This document shows positions 36,299-45,980 of a DNA stretch of 64,000 nucleotides, one piece after another. Below the pieces are notes generated by a model. The model made no database searches and had not been told where the DNA came from. It saw nothing but the letters and a program-made list of their open reading frames with translations. How positions within the stretch are numbered: the stretch's first letter is position 1; each line of letters begins with the position of its first letter. Position numbers and translations under genes: made by a program. The stretch is from Paenibacillus sp. V4I3 (GTDB lineage Bacteria; Bacillota; Bacilli; Paenibacillales; NBRC-103111): positions 7,166,501-7,230,500 of the forward strand of contig NZ_JAUSZA010000001.1 in NCBI RefSeq assembly GCF_030817215.1, read 5' to 3'.

Positions 36299-38017
36299 TT
36301 AGGAGTCAATTGTATGTTGTGAATTTGCATGTAAAATGGGTAAAGACGAAGCTGGAATCGTCCTTTCCGTGGCAAAAGGCAAGTGAATCACATTATCATG
36401 GAGTTCTAAGCCTAATGCAACTTCCAGCACTTCTTCGATTGAGTCAGCAGCAAGCACCTCTACTCCCGGCAAATTAGCAAACATTTCTTGCCAGTTTTCT
36501 TTAGGGATAATAACTTTGGTAGCTCCCGCTTGGAATGCAGCTTCGACCTTCGCTACAACGCCGCCAACGGGTTTAACTTTACCATGGATACTCATTTCCC
36601 CCGTCATTGCCAATTTATTATCCACAGGTATTTTATGTATCGCAGATGCAATAGCTGTCGCCATGGAAATGCCTGCAGAAGGTCCATCGATAGGCACTCC
36701 GCCAGGGAAATTAATGTGTAGATCATAATCTGACGTATTAAATCCAAGTTTGCGAAGGACTGTCAGCACATTTTCCACTGAGCCACGCGCCATACTCTTT
36801 CTGCGAATGGTTCGAGAGCCTCCTCCCATTTCCTCTTCATCTACAACACCCGTAATATTAAATTTCCCAGTACCCGCAGTTGCAATTGGTATTGCGGTCA
36901 CTTCGATCTCAAGTAGTGTACCCAAATTAGGTCCATAAACAGCTAATCCATTGACGAATCCAATTTGCGGTTGTGCAGGTATTTTTCGTTCTGGTCTAGG
37001 TGGGATCTGCGATGAATTGACAACCCACTCAATGTCGGCTGCGGTAATCTCATCTCGTTTATCCGTTAAGGCAATACCCGCGGCAAGCTGAATCACATTC
37101 ACAGCCTCTCTGCCATTGGTTGCATATTTCGTTACCACTTGAACCGCTGCTTCACATTTCTTGAAGCCAATCTTATCCAGAGCTTTCCGAGCAATTTCTC
37201 CTACCTCACTCGGTAAAAGAGGACGGAAATAAATTTCCAAGCAGCGCGAACGGATAGCTGGAGGAATCTCGCTAGGTGTACGTGTTGTAGCCCCTACTAA
37301 ACGGAAATCAGCAGGGAGACCATTTTGAAATATATCATGAATATAGCCTGGAATATTCGTATCCTCGGAGCTATAATATGCGCTCTCTAGAAATACTTTG
37401 CGATCTTCCAGCACCTTTAATAATTTGTTCATTTGTGTGGGGTGTAATTCACCGATTTCATCGATAAATAAAATACCGCCATGCGCCTTCGTTACGGCAC
37501 CTGGTTTAGGCTGTGGAATCCCCGCAACCCCCATTGCACCTGCACCTTGATAAATAGGATCATGAACCGAACCTATCAACGGATCGGCAATTCCTCTTTC
37601 GTCAAAGCGTGCAGTCGTGGCATCGATCTCTGTAAATTTGGAATCCGGCCGGAAGGGTGAATCCTGATTTTTCTTAGCTTCTTCTAAAACAACACGAGCA
37701 GCAGCCGTTTTACCAACCCCAGGCGGACCATAAATAATGACATGCTGCGGATTGGGACCGCATAGCGCTGCTTTTAGGGCTTTCAATCCTTCAACTTGGC
37801 CAACGATATCCTGCATGGAGGACGGTCTTGTTTTCTCTGAGAGCGGTTTTGTTAGCGAAATGGATCTCAGCTTTCTTAATTTCTCCAATTCTTTCCTGGA
37901 CTCTCTATCGACAGCAGACCGATTCGTCTGTTGATTACGCAGCAAATTCCAGAAATACAACCCAATCACAACAGCAAAGAAAACTTGAATTACCATAAGA
38001 ATAATACTTAAACTCAT
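36299..38017 (-). CDS. lonB: Lon-like ATP-dependent protease LonB
   Basis: LonB is the sporulation-associated Lon paralogue, active in the forespore of Bacillus. The 572-residue product has an N-terminal membrane helix (IILMVIQVFFAVVIGLYFW), lacks the large LonA substrate domain, and shows Walker A YGPPGVGKTAAARV near 95, Walker B ILFIDEIGELHP, and protease motifs PIDGPSAGISMATA and GGVVAKVEAAFQAG. It lies upstream of lonA, with the tandem repeat between them. Identity is clear. Forespore expression is inferred from the family. Confidence 0.95.
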   Translation of the reverse strand: MSLSIILMVIQVFFAVVIGLYFWNLLRNQQTNRSAVDRESRKELEKLRKLRSISLTKPLSEKTRPSSMQDIVGQVEGLKALKAALCGPNPQHVIIYGPPGVGKTAAARVVLEEAKKNQDSPFRPDSKFTEIDATTARFDERGIADPLIGSVHDPIYQGAGAMGVAGIPQPKPGAVTKAHGGILFIDEIGELHPTQMNKLLKVLEDRKVFLESAYYSSEDTNIPGYIHDIFQNGLPADFRLVGATTRTPSEIPPAIRSRCLEIYFRPLLPSEVGEIARKALDKIGFKKCEAAVQVVTKYATNGREAVNVIQLAAGIALTDKRDEITAADIEWVVNSSQIPPRPERKIPAQPQIGFVNGLAVYGPNLGTLLEIEVTAIPIATAGTGKFNITGVVDEEEMGGGSRTIRRKSMARGSVENVLTVLRKLGFNTSDYDLHINFPGGVPIDGPSAGISMATAIASAIHKIPVDNKLAMTGEMSIHGKVKPVGGVVAKVEAAFQAGATKVIIPKENWQEMFANLPGVEVLAADSIEEVLEVALGLELHDNVIHLPFATERTIPASSLPILHANSQHTIDS

Positions 38018-38221
38018 TTGTCATACCTCCTAGGAGCTTTGCTTTGGCAAAACTGTCGTCGTAATCATAAGCTTCGGTTTCGAAATAAAACTAATTTTTT
38101 CGCTCAAACTTTTGTCATAGCTTCCATTATTCCCGTGAAAAAGAAGGTTAATCCAATACATGCAAACTTTTGCGTGACGTATGATAGCCCTCTTACAGAA
38201 GAAGGATAAGAGTAGATATTC

Positions 38222-38917
38222 ATGCAAAAGGACGTGATTCGTTTGAAGCAAAGCTTGATGATTTTACTTGTTTTCCTCTGTCTTTGTAAGACCTCTGATG
38301 CATCCGCTTTAGCTGATGATCCCTTACTGCCTAATGCTGATATCATTATCGACGTAGGACATGGAGGCATAGATAGCGGTGCTTTACATGGTAAATATCA
38401 AGAAAAAGATATGAACCTAGCCATATCCAAAAAAACGTACAAGCTCCTTAAGAAAAAGGGTTATCGCGTCATTATCAACCGAACGGAAGACTACGCATTA
38501 AGTGAAGACAATAAGTGGTCGTTCGGTGGAAGACACCGCAAGGATTTAGCCCAGCGTTCCGGACTCGCCAACACCATTAAGCCCAAAATGATGCTAAGCA
38601 TGCATATTAATTGGTCCGGCAAATCCGATCGAAGAGGCCCACTTGTCATTTATCAAAATCAATCGGATAGCATTTTGCTTGCTCAACTTTTGCAGGAATC
38701 CCTAAATCGTATCTATGGTACGGAAGAAAAGCCTGTTCTCGGTAAAAAGTATTATGTGCTTAGGCACACAAAATGCCCAGCTGTCATTGTTGAACTTGGA
38801 TTTATTTCAAATAAAACAGACCGCAAGCTGCTGAATGATTCTCATCATCAGGCCAAGCTAGCAAAAGCCATTACTCAAGCGGTAGATCAATACTTTGCCA
38901 TGATTCATCCTAATTAG
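38222..38917 (+). CDS. CwlD-like N-acetylmuramoyl-L-alanine amidase
   Basis: An Amidase_3 zinc enzyme of 231 residues with a signal peptide (LMILLVFLCLCKTSDASALA). Metal-binding and catalytic motifs are DVGHGGIDSGALHG, SMHINWSG and VIVELGFISN. CwlD makes muramic-delta-lactam in the spore cortex. The sequence, the gene's lonation near other sporulation genes and the lack of wall-binding domains suggest that role. A TTG at 38243 (MKQSLMILL) has AAAGGA ten bases upstream and may be the true start. Its 3' end overlaps the convergent deacetylase gene by eight bases. Confidence 0.85.
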   Translation: MQKDVIRLKQSLMILLVFLCLCKTSDASALADDPLLPNADIIIDVGHGGIDSGALHGKYQEKDMNLAISKKTYKLLKKKGYRVIINRTEDYALSEDNKWSFGGRHRKDLAQRSGLANTIKPKMMLSMHINWSGKSDRRGPLVIYQNQSDSILLAQLLQESLNRIYGTEEKPVLGKKYYVLRHTKCPAVIVELGFISNKTDRKLLNDSHHQAKLAKAITQAVDQYFAMIHPN

Positions 38918-39728
38918 TATTTAGCTTCATTGTTTGTGAAATCGGAACAAAAGTAGCTTCCTTTTGAATGATCGGAATAGCCTCTTTGATAACTTGAGCT
39001 GTCTTTTTCCCTGGTGGACCCACATGTCCGATCGCGATGACCATGTCTCGTTGATGGATTAATTTTTTAAACTTTACCATTTGCTTGCTGATGTGACTGT
39101 ACGTATAAAGATCATCGAAGAAAAGTTGATTCTCGGAATAAGGAACTCCATTTTGCCCCGCTAGCTTGCCGATTAGGCTTTTTGAAGTCGTACGGCTATC
39201 TAATAAAATGAGATTTTTCTCTTTGCAGATTTCAACGAGAATTTTCATCACTCTCTCATCTGCGGTAGCCTTGGATCCCATATGATTATTAATTCCTATT
39301 ACATAGGGAATATCTTCGATTGCCGCTACGATCCTTTTGTGAATCTCATCATTCGATAAGTCCGTAGTAATGGCCCCTGGGCCTAACCAGCTCTTCTTAC
39401 CCCTCACAGGCTCCATCGGCAGGTGTAGAATGACTTCATGTCCCTTATCGTGTGCTAATTGAGCATCTTGTTTGGAAGAGGGCAGGAATGGCATGACAGC
39501 GACAGTTAAAGGGATGGGGAGATCCATCATCTCTTTGGTGCCGTCCATATTGTTGCCAAAGTCATCAATGACAATGGCCACCTTCTTCGTCTTGATCTCA
39601 GCTGCAAGCTGTGAAGGCATTGCCACATTTGTGGCACCGGTATGCATGGGTAAAAGAAGCAAAAAAATCCCTGCGATTACCGAAAGGGTAATGTGACGAG
39701 CAGTCCTATACTTGCTTAGCAAATTCAT
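38910..39728 (-). CDS. Divergent polysaccharide deacetylase family protein (DUF610/YibQ-like)
   Basis: A 272-residue exported protein with an N-terminal signal peptide (HITLSVIAGIFLLLLPMHTG). The domain starts KVAIVIDDFGNNMDGTKEM, with the two aspartates expected of the NodB-like fold, then ILHLPMEP, INNHMGSKATAD and LILLDSRTTSKS. These match the divergent polysaccharide deacetylases (DUF610). Substrate unknown; an envelope glycan is likely. It is convergent with the CwlD-like amidase and the 3' ends overlap. Confidence 0.87.
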   Translation of the reverse strand: MNLLSKYRTARHITLSVIAGIFLLLLPMHTGATNVAMPSQLAAEIKTKKVAIVIDDFGNNMDGTKEMMDLPIPLTVAVMPFLPSSKQDAQLAHDKGHEVILHLPMEPVRGKKSWLGPGAITTDLSNDEIHKRIVAAIEDIPYVIGINNHMGSKATADERVMKILVEICKEKNLILLDSRTTSKSLIGKLAGQNGVPYSENQLFFDDLYTYSHISKQMVKFKKLIHQRDMVIAIGHVGPPGKKTAQVIKEAIPIIQKEATFVPISQTMKLNTN

Positions 39729-39893
39729 AGCATCTCCTTGTTTGCATGTAAGCGTTAGAAAAACTTACTTCAAATGAACAAGCTTTCCAGTTTTACTCAT
39801 TATGCTTCTCTTGTGCTACAAATATGCGTGAAAGGAATTAAATGGCGCACATACGTTGCTCTAATTCAAATTTTTACCGCATATTTCAAAAAT

Positions 39894-39933
39894 AGAGCCC
39901 TGTAGTTACCAATTCCGTACAGTCATAGGCTCT
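39894..39933 (-). terminator. Possible hairpin in the gap between ispG and the deacetylase
   Basis: On the minus strand AGAGCC and GGGCTCT flank CTGTA...TACAG and are followed by ATTTTTG. It may be a second terminator of ispG or a leader element. The rest of 39729-40019 shows no gene. Confidence 0.45.
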
Positions 39934-39954
39934 GAATTCCAACAGACAACACAA

Positions 39955-40010
39955 AAAAGCCGTTAAAAGCACCTCACTCGAGGCACATTTAACGGCTTTC
40001 TTTTTTAACA
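39955..40010 (-). terminator. Terminator after ispG
   Basis: On the minus strand AAGCCGTTAAA and TTTAACGGCTT form the stem, with an inner GCCTC/GAGG pairing, followed by TTTTTTG. Confidence 0.9.
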
Positions 40011-40019
40011 TATATGCTA

Positions 40020-41117
40020 TTAGTGCTTACGTCCTGGAATAACACCCGTTTTTTCATAAGAATCTACGATGATATCAATTTCTTTCTTCAACTCATTGAG
40101 CAGTTCTGCTTCAGGAACCTTACGGATCATTTCTCCATAACGGAAAAGCATGCCTTCACCACGAGCTCCTGCAATCCCAATATCAGCTTCACGCGCTTCC
40201 CCTGGACCATTTACTGCACAGCCAAGTACAGATACCTTAATCGGCACTTTGATCTTTGCAATATAATCCTCGACTTCGTTGGCTATCGAGAACAAATCAA
40301 TATCTAACCGCCCACAGGTAGGGCAGGAAACGAGAGTTGCAGCATTGGTAATCAAGCCAAATGTTTTGAGCAATTCGCGAGCTACTTTAATCTCTTCTAC
40401 TGGGTCCGCGCTAAGCGAAATACGCAGGGTGTTACCGAGTCCCATATTGAGCAGAGTTCCGATACCTGCCGCACTCTTTACGGCCCCTGTAAAGAGCGTT
40501 CCAGCCTCTGTAATCCCGAGGTGAAGTGGGTAGTTGAATGCTTTAGCTGCCTGGGAATAAGCTGCAATCGCCATAGGAACATCGGAAGCTTTGAGTGAAA
40601 CGATAATATCGTGGAAATCAAGCTCTTCCAGAACGTTAATGTGGAACAAGGCACTTTCTACCATAGCCTCAGGCGTTGGGTATCCATACTTTTCAAGAAG
40701 ATGATTCTCTAGTGAGCCAGCATTGACCCCAATACGAATTGGAATACCACGTTCTTTACAAGCTTTAACGACCGCTTCTACCTTCTCGCGGCGGCCGATA
40801 TTACCTGGATTAATACGCACTTTATCGATGCCATTCTCAATAGCAGCAAGCGCTAAGCGATGGTCAAAATGAATATCCGCAACAAGTGGAATATGAATTT
40901 GTTTTTTGATTTCTTTGATTGCCTCAGCGGCTTCTTTGTTATTAACCGTAACACGAACGATTTGGCAGCCTGCTTCTTCCAAACGAAGGATTTCTGCTAC
41001 TGTCGCCTTCACATCCGCTGTCTTGGTTGTGCACATACTTTGCATGATGACTTCATTACTGCCACCGATCGTCAAATCGCCTACACGAACGGCCCGCGTA
41101 TCTTTTCTATGGAACAT
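40020..41117 (-). CDS. ispG: 4-hydroxy-3-methylbut-2-en-1-yl diphosphate synthase (flavodoxin) IspG
   Basis: IspG is the [4Fe-4S] enzyme of the MEP isoprenoid pathway that makes HMBPP. The product is 365 residues. It shows VGDLTIGGSNEVIMQSMCTTKT at the start, VADIHFDHRLAL, DKVRINPGNIG, and cluster cysteines in SCPTCGR and VLGCAVNGPGEA. I prefer the ATG at 41117 (MFHRKDTRAV), which has GGGGAGAG eight bases upstream. The ATG at 41159 lacks a matching site; ATG at 41135 is an alternative. Confidence 0.95.
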   Translation of the reverse strand: MFHRKDTRAVRVGDLTIGGSNEVIMQSMCTTKTADVKATVAEILRLEEAGCQIVRVTVNNKEAAEAIKEIKKQIHIPLVADIHFDHRLALAAIENGIDKVRINPGNIGRREKVEAVVKACKERGIPIRIGVNAGSLENHLLEKYGYPTPEAMVESALFHINVLEELDFHDIIVSLKASDVPMAIAAYSQAAKAFNYPLHLGITEAGTLFTGAVKSAAGIGTLLNMGLGNTLRISLSADPVEEIKVARELLKTFGLITNAATLVSCPTCGRLDIDLFSIANEVEDYIAKIKVPIKVSVLGCAVNGPGEAREADIGIAGARGEGMLFRYGEMIRKVPEAELLNELKKEIDIIVDSYEKTGVIPGRKH

Positions 41118-41214
41118 TATGGTTTCTCTCCCCATGACACCAAACATCCTCCGCTCCAATGCCCTTTAGCAGGGTATCGGATTGGAGGCTGTGTGTAATT
41201 TGTGAAATTATGGG

Positions 41215-42483
41215 TTACGCGCTTTCTTCTTTTTTCTTACCAGTCGCCTGCGCGCCATCTTTGGTCGTTAAAACAGGAGTGATCTTGTTTTGAACCGTCT
41301 CCTTAGATACCACACATGTCGTGACGTCTGTTCTCGAAGGGACCTCGAACATCACATCAAGCATAATGCTTTCAATAATAGCTCTCAGGCCGCGCGCGCC
41401 AGTATTACGTTTGATTGCTTCTTTGGCAATGGCATCAAGCGCCTCTGCGTCAAATTCGAGTGAGACATTATCCATCTCAAGCATCTTCTGGTATTGCTTC
41501 ACGAGCGCATTTTTAGGCTCCGAAAGAATACGCACAAGGGCTGGTTCATCCAGCGGCTCTAGTGTAGAGATGACCGGTAAACGACCAACGAATTCCGGGA
41601 TTAAACCGAATCGTAAGAGATCTTCCGGAAGCACCATGGATAAGTACTCGCCTGGTTTCAAATCAACTTTTGCACCATCCGTGCTAAAGCCAATCACTTT
41701 TTTACCGATTCTGCGTTTGATAATTTGCTCAAGGCCATCAAAAGCCCCGCCGCAAATAAACAGAATGTTGGTTGTATCAATTTGAATGAATTCTTGATGC
41801 GGATGCTTACGTCCACCTTGAGGAGGAACAGAGGCAACTGTACCTTCAAGAATTTTGAGTAAAGCTTGTTGAACACCTTCGCCGGAAACGTCTCTAGTAA
41901 TAGACGGGTTCTCGGATTTACGTGCCACTTTATCGATCTCGTCAATATAGATAATGCCGCGTTCGGCTTTTTCTACATCATAATCTGCAGCTTGAATCAG
42001 CTTGAGCAAAATATTCTCGACGTCTTCGCCCACATAACCAGCTTCTGTTAATGAAGTGGCATCCGCGATTGCAAAAGGAACATTCAGAATTTTAGCAAGC
42101 GTTTGCGCTAGCAACGTTTTACCGCTTCCTGTAGGTCCTAGTAGCACGATGTTACTTTTTTGAAGCTCAACATCTTCCAATTTGTTTTGCGAATTAATAC
42201 GCTTATAGTGGTTATAAACCGCTACAGCCAGCGATTTTTTCGCTTGATCCTGCCCGATCACGTACTGATCCAAAATATTGCGAATTTCCTTTGGTTTCGG
42301 AACATCTTTCAGATCTAGCTCTTCTTCATGCCCTAATTCTTCTTCCACAATCTCCGTGCAAAGCTCTATACATTCATCACAAATGTAAACTCCCGGACCT
42401 GCAACAAGTTTGCGAACTTGGTCTTGGGATTTTCCACAAAAGGAACATTTGAGTTGGCCTTTTTCATCGTTAAATTTAAACAT
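41215..42483 (-). CDS. clpX: ATP-dependent protease ATP-binding subunit ClpX
   Basis: ClpX unfolds substrates for ClpP. The 422-residue product has the N-terminal zinc-binding domain (CSFCGKSQDQV and CDECIELC), Walker A LLGPTGSGKTLLAQTLA near residue 115, Walker B GIIYIDEIDKVARK, and the ClpP-docking loop IGF region (KKVIGFSTDG). The ATG has AAAGGAG upstream. It follows clpP by 12 bases, so the pair is co-transcribed. In Bacillus subtilis clpP is elsewhere, so this linkage is a lineage feature. Confidence 0.97.
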   Translation of the reverse strand: MFKFNDEKGQLKCSFCGKSQDQVRKLVAGPGVYICDECIELCTEIVEEELGHEEELDLKDVPKPKEIRNILDQYVIGQDQAKKSLAVAVYNHYKRINSQNKLEDVELQKSNIVLLGPTGSGKTLLAQTLAKILNVPFAIADATSLTEAGYVGEDVENILLKLIQAADYDVEKAERGIIYIDEIDKVARKSENPSITRDVSGEGVQQALLKILEGTVASVPPQGGRKHPHQEFIQIDTTNILFICGGAFDGLEQIIKRRIGKKVIGFSTDGAKVDLKPGEYLSMVLPEDLLRFGLIPEFVGRLPVISTLEPLDEPALVRILSEPKNALVKQYQKMLEMDNVSLEFDAEALDAIAKEAIKRNTGARGLRAIIESIMLDVMFEVPSRTDVTTCVVSKETVQNKITPVLTTKDGAQATGKKKEESA

Positions 42484-42495
42484 GGGATCACTCCT

Positions 42496-43086
42496 TTATT
42501 TCAAGTCGTTTCGAGTGATAACCTCGTCGATTAACCCGTATGTCTTCGCTTCATAAGCGCTCATAAAGTTATCCCGGTCGGTGTCTCTTTCGATCTTTTC
42601 AAGCGGCTGTCCCGTACGGTCCACATAGATCTGGTTGAGTTTTTGTTTCGTTTTGATAATCCAATCCGCGTGGATTTTGATATCGGTTGCTTGACCTCTT
42701 ACACCGCCGAGCGGTTGGTGAATCATGACTTCTGCATTCGGCAGCGCGTATCGCTTACCTTTGGCACCTGCGGTTAATAGCAGAGAGCCCATACTTGCAG
42801 CCATACCCACACAAATCGTAGATACATCTGGTTTAATAAACTGCATGGTATCGAAGATACCCATTCCAGCTGTTACAGATCCACCTGGTGAATTGATATA
42901 TAAGTGGATATCCTTATCGGGATCCTGAGCTGATAAAAAGAGCAGCTGGGCAATGACCAAATTAGCCACATCGTCATCAATAGCGCTCCCAATGAAGATA
43001 ATGCGGTCCTTTAATAAACGCGAGTAGATATCGTAAGAACGTTCCCCACGAGCCTCTTGTTCAACAACCATAGGAATAAGACTCAT
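42496..43086 (-). CDS. clpP: ATP-dependent Clp protease proteolytic subunit ClpP
   Basis: ClpP forms the tetradecameric serine-protease chamber. The 196-residue product (starting MSLIPMVVEQEARGERSYDI) has the catalytic Ser in GMAASMGSLLLTAGA near residue 98, the catalytic His in VMIHQPLGGVRGQATD near 123, and the Asp in DTDRDNFMS. The ATG at 43086 has AAAGGAG nine bases upstream and matches the family start. It lies between tig and clpX. Confidence 0.97.
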   Translation of the reverse strand: MSLIPMVVEQEARGERSYDIYSRLLKDRIIFIGSAIDDDVANLVIAQLLFLSAQDPDKDIHLYINSPGGSVTAGMGIFDTMQFIKPDVSTICVGMAASMGSLLLTAGAKGKRYALPNAEVMIHQPLGGVRGQATDIKIHADWIIKTKQKLNQIYVDRTGQPLEKIERDTDRDNFMSAYEAKTYGLIDEVITRNDLK

Positions 43087-43242
43087 TGTACCAACTCCTT
43101 TTGCGGCAATAGCCAAGTTCTCTCAATTGAGATTCAGATACAGTTTAACACGTTTGAACAGCAAAGTCATTTTTTCAGAGAACTGCTATGTATGAGGGTA
43201 TTTCTTATGGTCTTGGGCAGTTTGGGGGCTAAAATAGGGTAA

Positions 43243-43276
43243 AAGAAAGGCACGTTGCTTACGTACGTGCCTTTAC
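43243..43276 (-). terminator. Terminator after tig
   Basis: On the minus strand AAAGGCACGT and ACGTGCCTTT form a 10-bp stem followed by CTTTTACC. It separates tig from clpP. Confidence 0.8.
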
Positions 43277-43285
43277 TTACCTTAT

Positions 43286-44587
43286 TTATACTGCTGCGGA
43301 AACATGCTTGCTATTTTCAAGCAAGAAATCAACCGTTTTTCTAATCACAAGATCGTTGCTCAGACCTTCTAGGCTGCCGTTAGAAGCAAACAGTTCACGA
43401 AGTTCTGCCGTTGTTTTTTGGTAGGATTGTGCATATTTCTCAAGCTCCGTGTCAACTTCCTCATCGGAAACTGTGATTTTTTCTGCAGCTGCGATGGCTT
43501 CAAGAACAAGGTTGTTACGAACACGCTTATCAGCATCTTCTCTCATTTGTTCTTTCAGCACGCTCTCGTTTTGACCGGAGAACTGGAAGTAGATCTCAAG
43601 TGTCATGCCTTGGGAGCGAAGACGTCTTTCGAATTCCTTCACCATAACATCTAGCTCTGCTTCTACCATGGAAGCTGGAATTTCAACTTCAGCGTTAGCT
43701 GCAGCTTTTTCAACAACAGCTGTTTCCAGAGCAGCCTCTGAATCTTTTTCTTTGCGCTCTTGAAGACGTTTTTTTAGTTCTTCTTTGTACTCTACAAGTG
43801 TATCGTACTCACTCACATCTTTTGCAAATTCATCATCAAGCTCTGGCAAATTTTTGCGTTTAATGTCGTGAATCAGCACTTTAAACACAGCTGCTTTGCC
43901 TTTCAGATCTTCGGAGTGGTAGTTTTCAGGGAAGCTAACGCTAACTTCTTTCTCTTCGCCTTTACCAAGACCTACGAGCTGCTCTTCGAAACCTGGAATG
44001 AAGGAGTTGGAACCAAGCTCAAGGGAATACTTCTCCGCTTTACCGCCTTCGAACGCTTCTCCATCAACGAATCCTTCGAAATCAAGGACAACGACGTCAC
44101 CATTTGCTGCTTGTCCTTCTTCAAGGACAACCAATTCAGCATGACGCTGTTGCAAACGTGTAAGCTCTTCATTCAATTCTTCATCCGTAACATCTGCGCT
44201 TACCGCTTCAACTTCGATACCTTTGTACTCGCCAAGTGTTACTTCAGGCTTAACAGTTACTTTAGCTTTGAACTTCAGTACTTGTCCTTTGCCGAATTGC
44301 TCAACGTCTACTTCAGGACGATCGACAGGCTCGATTTTAACCTCTTCAATTGCTTCCACATAAACTTCTGGCAAAATGATATCTAAAGCATCTTGATACA
44401 AGCTTTCTACACCAAATTTAGCTTCAAAGATAGAACGAGGTACTTTCCCTTTACGGAAACCTGGAACATTTACTTTCGCGGATACCTTTTTAAATGCTTT
44501 ATCCAAAGCATCTGCGACGCGCTCTGCGCCAACTTCCACTTCAAGAACGCCTACGTTCTTCTCTATTTTTTCCCAACTTGCTTTCAT
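43286..44587 (-). CDS. tig: Trigger factor
   Basis: Trigger factor is the ribosome-bound chaperone and peptidyl-prolyl isomerase. The 433-residue product has the ribosome-docking signature GFRKGKVPRSIFEAKFG near residue 42, the FKBP-type PPIase domain at about 160-245 (VVLDFEGFVDGEAFEGG), and the helical C-terminal arms. Length is normal. The ATG has GGAGGGG upstream. Confidence 0.97.
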   Translation of the reverse strand: MKASWEKIEKNVGVLEVEVGAERVADALDKAFKKVSAKVNVPGFRKGKVPRSIFEAKFGVESLYQDALDIILPEVYVEAIEEVKIEPVDRPEVDVEQFGKGQVLKFKAKVTVKPEVTLGEYKGIEVEAVSADVTDEELNEELTRLQQRHAELVVLEEGQAANGDVVVLDFEGFVDGEAFEGGKAEKYSLELGSNSFIPGFEEQLVGLGKGEEKEVSVSFPENYHSEDLKGKAAVFKVLIHDIKRKNLPELDDEFAKDVSEYDTLVEYKEELKKRLQERKEKDSEAALETAVVEKAAANAEVEIPASMVEAELDVMVKEFERRLRSQGMTLEIYFQFSGQNESVLKEQMREDADKRVRNNLVLEAIAAAEKITVSDEEVDTELEKYAQSYQKTTAELRELFASNGSLEGLSNDLVIRKTVDFLLENSKHVSAAV

Positions 44588-44697
44588 TTTATGCTTTCCC
44601 CTCCAAAAATGTACGATGACATATTTTCACGTTACGCTCATTACAACCATTCTATTATACCATATAAGATTTTCATTTCAAGGCAGCCTTTCTTACC

Positions 44698-45615
44698 TTA
44701 TGATGGGTCTGGATTAAACTGCTTCACAAACGCTTGCAGCACAAGGTTAGCTCGCTTCCACTGAAGCTTCATGGAATCAACAATCCCGTAATTGTCTAGT
44801 AATTCTTCACGATTCACCGAGCCAAATAATTTCTCTTGAAGTATAGCATGAAGGGCAGATGCCCACACATCAACAGCGCCTTCTTCCGCTTTCTGTAAAT
44901 CTGTATAGATCGATGTCCCATAGGCATAGGCTAGAAATTCCTGCCAAGTCTGCTTGGCAAAATAAACAAAATCAGGTTGGCTTATTTCACTAATGTCCCC
45001 GACTCTGCGAATCATATCACGAATGCGTGATGGAAAGTCCTCTGGACACATCGGTGTCTCCTCGATCTCGACTAGGATCTTTTCCCCATTCTTGGGGAAC
45101 TCGATAAATCCACGCTCACCCATCTGTTTAAGCGCCTGCAAAGCTTTGAATTGAATGTGAGGGTGCCGCGGTTTCTCACACAGCCACTCCTTTACACGTT
45201 GGCTTACGTCAGATTGATCGATGAACGCCAATTGTTCAAGGGCATTGACTTGCTGCTCCAACGTACCGTCTCTTAACATATTCAGAAGCTTAAGTGCAAA
45301 AGCGCCATCATCGGCTGTCTTTTCTTGTATATACTGCCGTAAAAGATCCGTTTCTTCCTCTGGGTCCTCTTCCAATGGAGACGTCATTGGGAACATGGTT
45401 TCCGGAAACATGGTATACAGCCAGTTCCTCAGAGCTTCCCATTGTTCGGTCTTGTGATGGTCTACTGTCGGAAATTGCAGTAGAAAGGTTAGCAATTGGA
45501 GTGCATCACTATACTGCTCTGTTTTTAGAAACCGAGTCAGCTCCTCTTCGTAATATTGCTCTGTTTTCGGAAAAAGAATTAAGTTATTGATGGATGGGTC
45601 CGTTATGATGATCAC
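44698..45615 (-). CDS. YsoA-like helical-repeat protein
   Basis: A 305-residue soluble protein, almost all helical, with TPR/HEAT-like stretches (YSDALQLLTFLLQFP; EQQVNALEQLAFIDQSDVSQRV; HIQFKALQALKQMGERG). It sits immediately upstream of tig, where Bacillus subtilis has the TPR protein ysoA, so orthology is likely. Function unknown; such repeats usually bind proteins. The start is a GTG at 45615 inside GAGGTGATC, with a weak separate ribosome binding site, so the true start is uncertain. Confidence 0.75.
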   Translation of the reverse strand: MIIITDPSINNLILFPKTEQYYEEELTRFLKTEQYSDALQLLTFLLQFPTVDHHKTEQWEALRNWLYTMFPETMFPMTSPLEEDPEEETDLLRQYIQEKTADDGAFALKLLNMLRDGTLEQQVNALEQLAFIDQSDVSQRVKEWLCEKPRHPHIQFKALQALKQMGERGFIEFPKNGEKILVEIEETPMCPEDFPSRIRDMIRRVGDISEISQPDFVYFAKQTWQEFLAYAYGTSIYTDLQKAEEGAVDVWASALHAILQEKLFGSVNREELLDNYGIVDSMKLQWKRANLVLQAFVKQFNPDPS

Positions 45616-45691
45616 CTCAGAAATCTTGGTCTCGCTGGTGACAGTTTACTTGATTGTCAAAGTGATTGCAAAATAAACATTTAAAATAGGG

Positions 45692-45719
45692 TTGACTTCA
45701 CTTGAAACTATATGATAAT
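45692..45719 (+). promoter_or_regulatory. Promoter of the tRNA-Arg gene
   Basis: TTGACT (45692-45697) and GATAAT (45714-45719) are 16 bases apart and lie about 55 bases upstream of the mature tRNA. The match to the housekeeping consensus is good. Confidence 0.7.
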
Positions 45720-45772
45720 ATAACTCTTGCTTCGCTAAACGGATCACATCCGCAAGGTAAGAAGAGGTCTAT

Positions 45773-45846
45773 GTCTCAGTAGCTCAGCTGGATAGAGCAC
45801 ACGCCTTCTAAGCGTGCGGTCGGGGGTTCGAATCCCTCCTGGGACG
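45773..45846 (+). tRNA. tRNA-Arg (anticodon TCT)
   Basis: A complete cloverleaf of 74 bases: acceptor GTCTCAG/CTGGGAC, D arm GCTC...GAGC, anticodon stem CACGC/GCGTG with loop CTTCTAA, T arm GGGGG-TTCGAAT-CCCTC, discriminator G. CCA is not encoded. The anticodon TCT reads AGA and AGG. Confidence 0.97.
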
Positions 45847-45860
45847 TTCATGTACGGCAA

Positions 45861-45893
45861 AGGATCGCGAGAAATCGCGATCTTTTTTTGTTT
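45861..45893 (+). terminator. Terminator after tRNA-Arg
   Basis: GATCGCG and CGCGATC form the stem around AGAAAT, followed by seven T. Confidence 0.9.
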
Positions 45894-45945
45894 ATCTACA
45901 TTTGTTAAAATAAAAAAATCACTACGCTACGAATCTTTCATATTG

Positions 45946-45954
45946 TGTTATACT
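45946..45954 (+). promoter_or_regulatory. Extended -10 promoter for the riboswitch-cbiM transcript
   Basis: TGTTATACT is an extended -10 element about 30 bases before the riboswitch. No clear -35 box is present. Confidence 0.5.
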
Positions 45955-45980
45955 CTTTTCAATTACATATTTTTTCGAAT

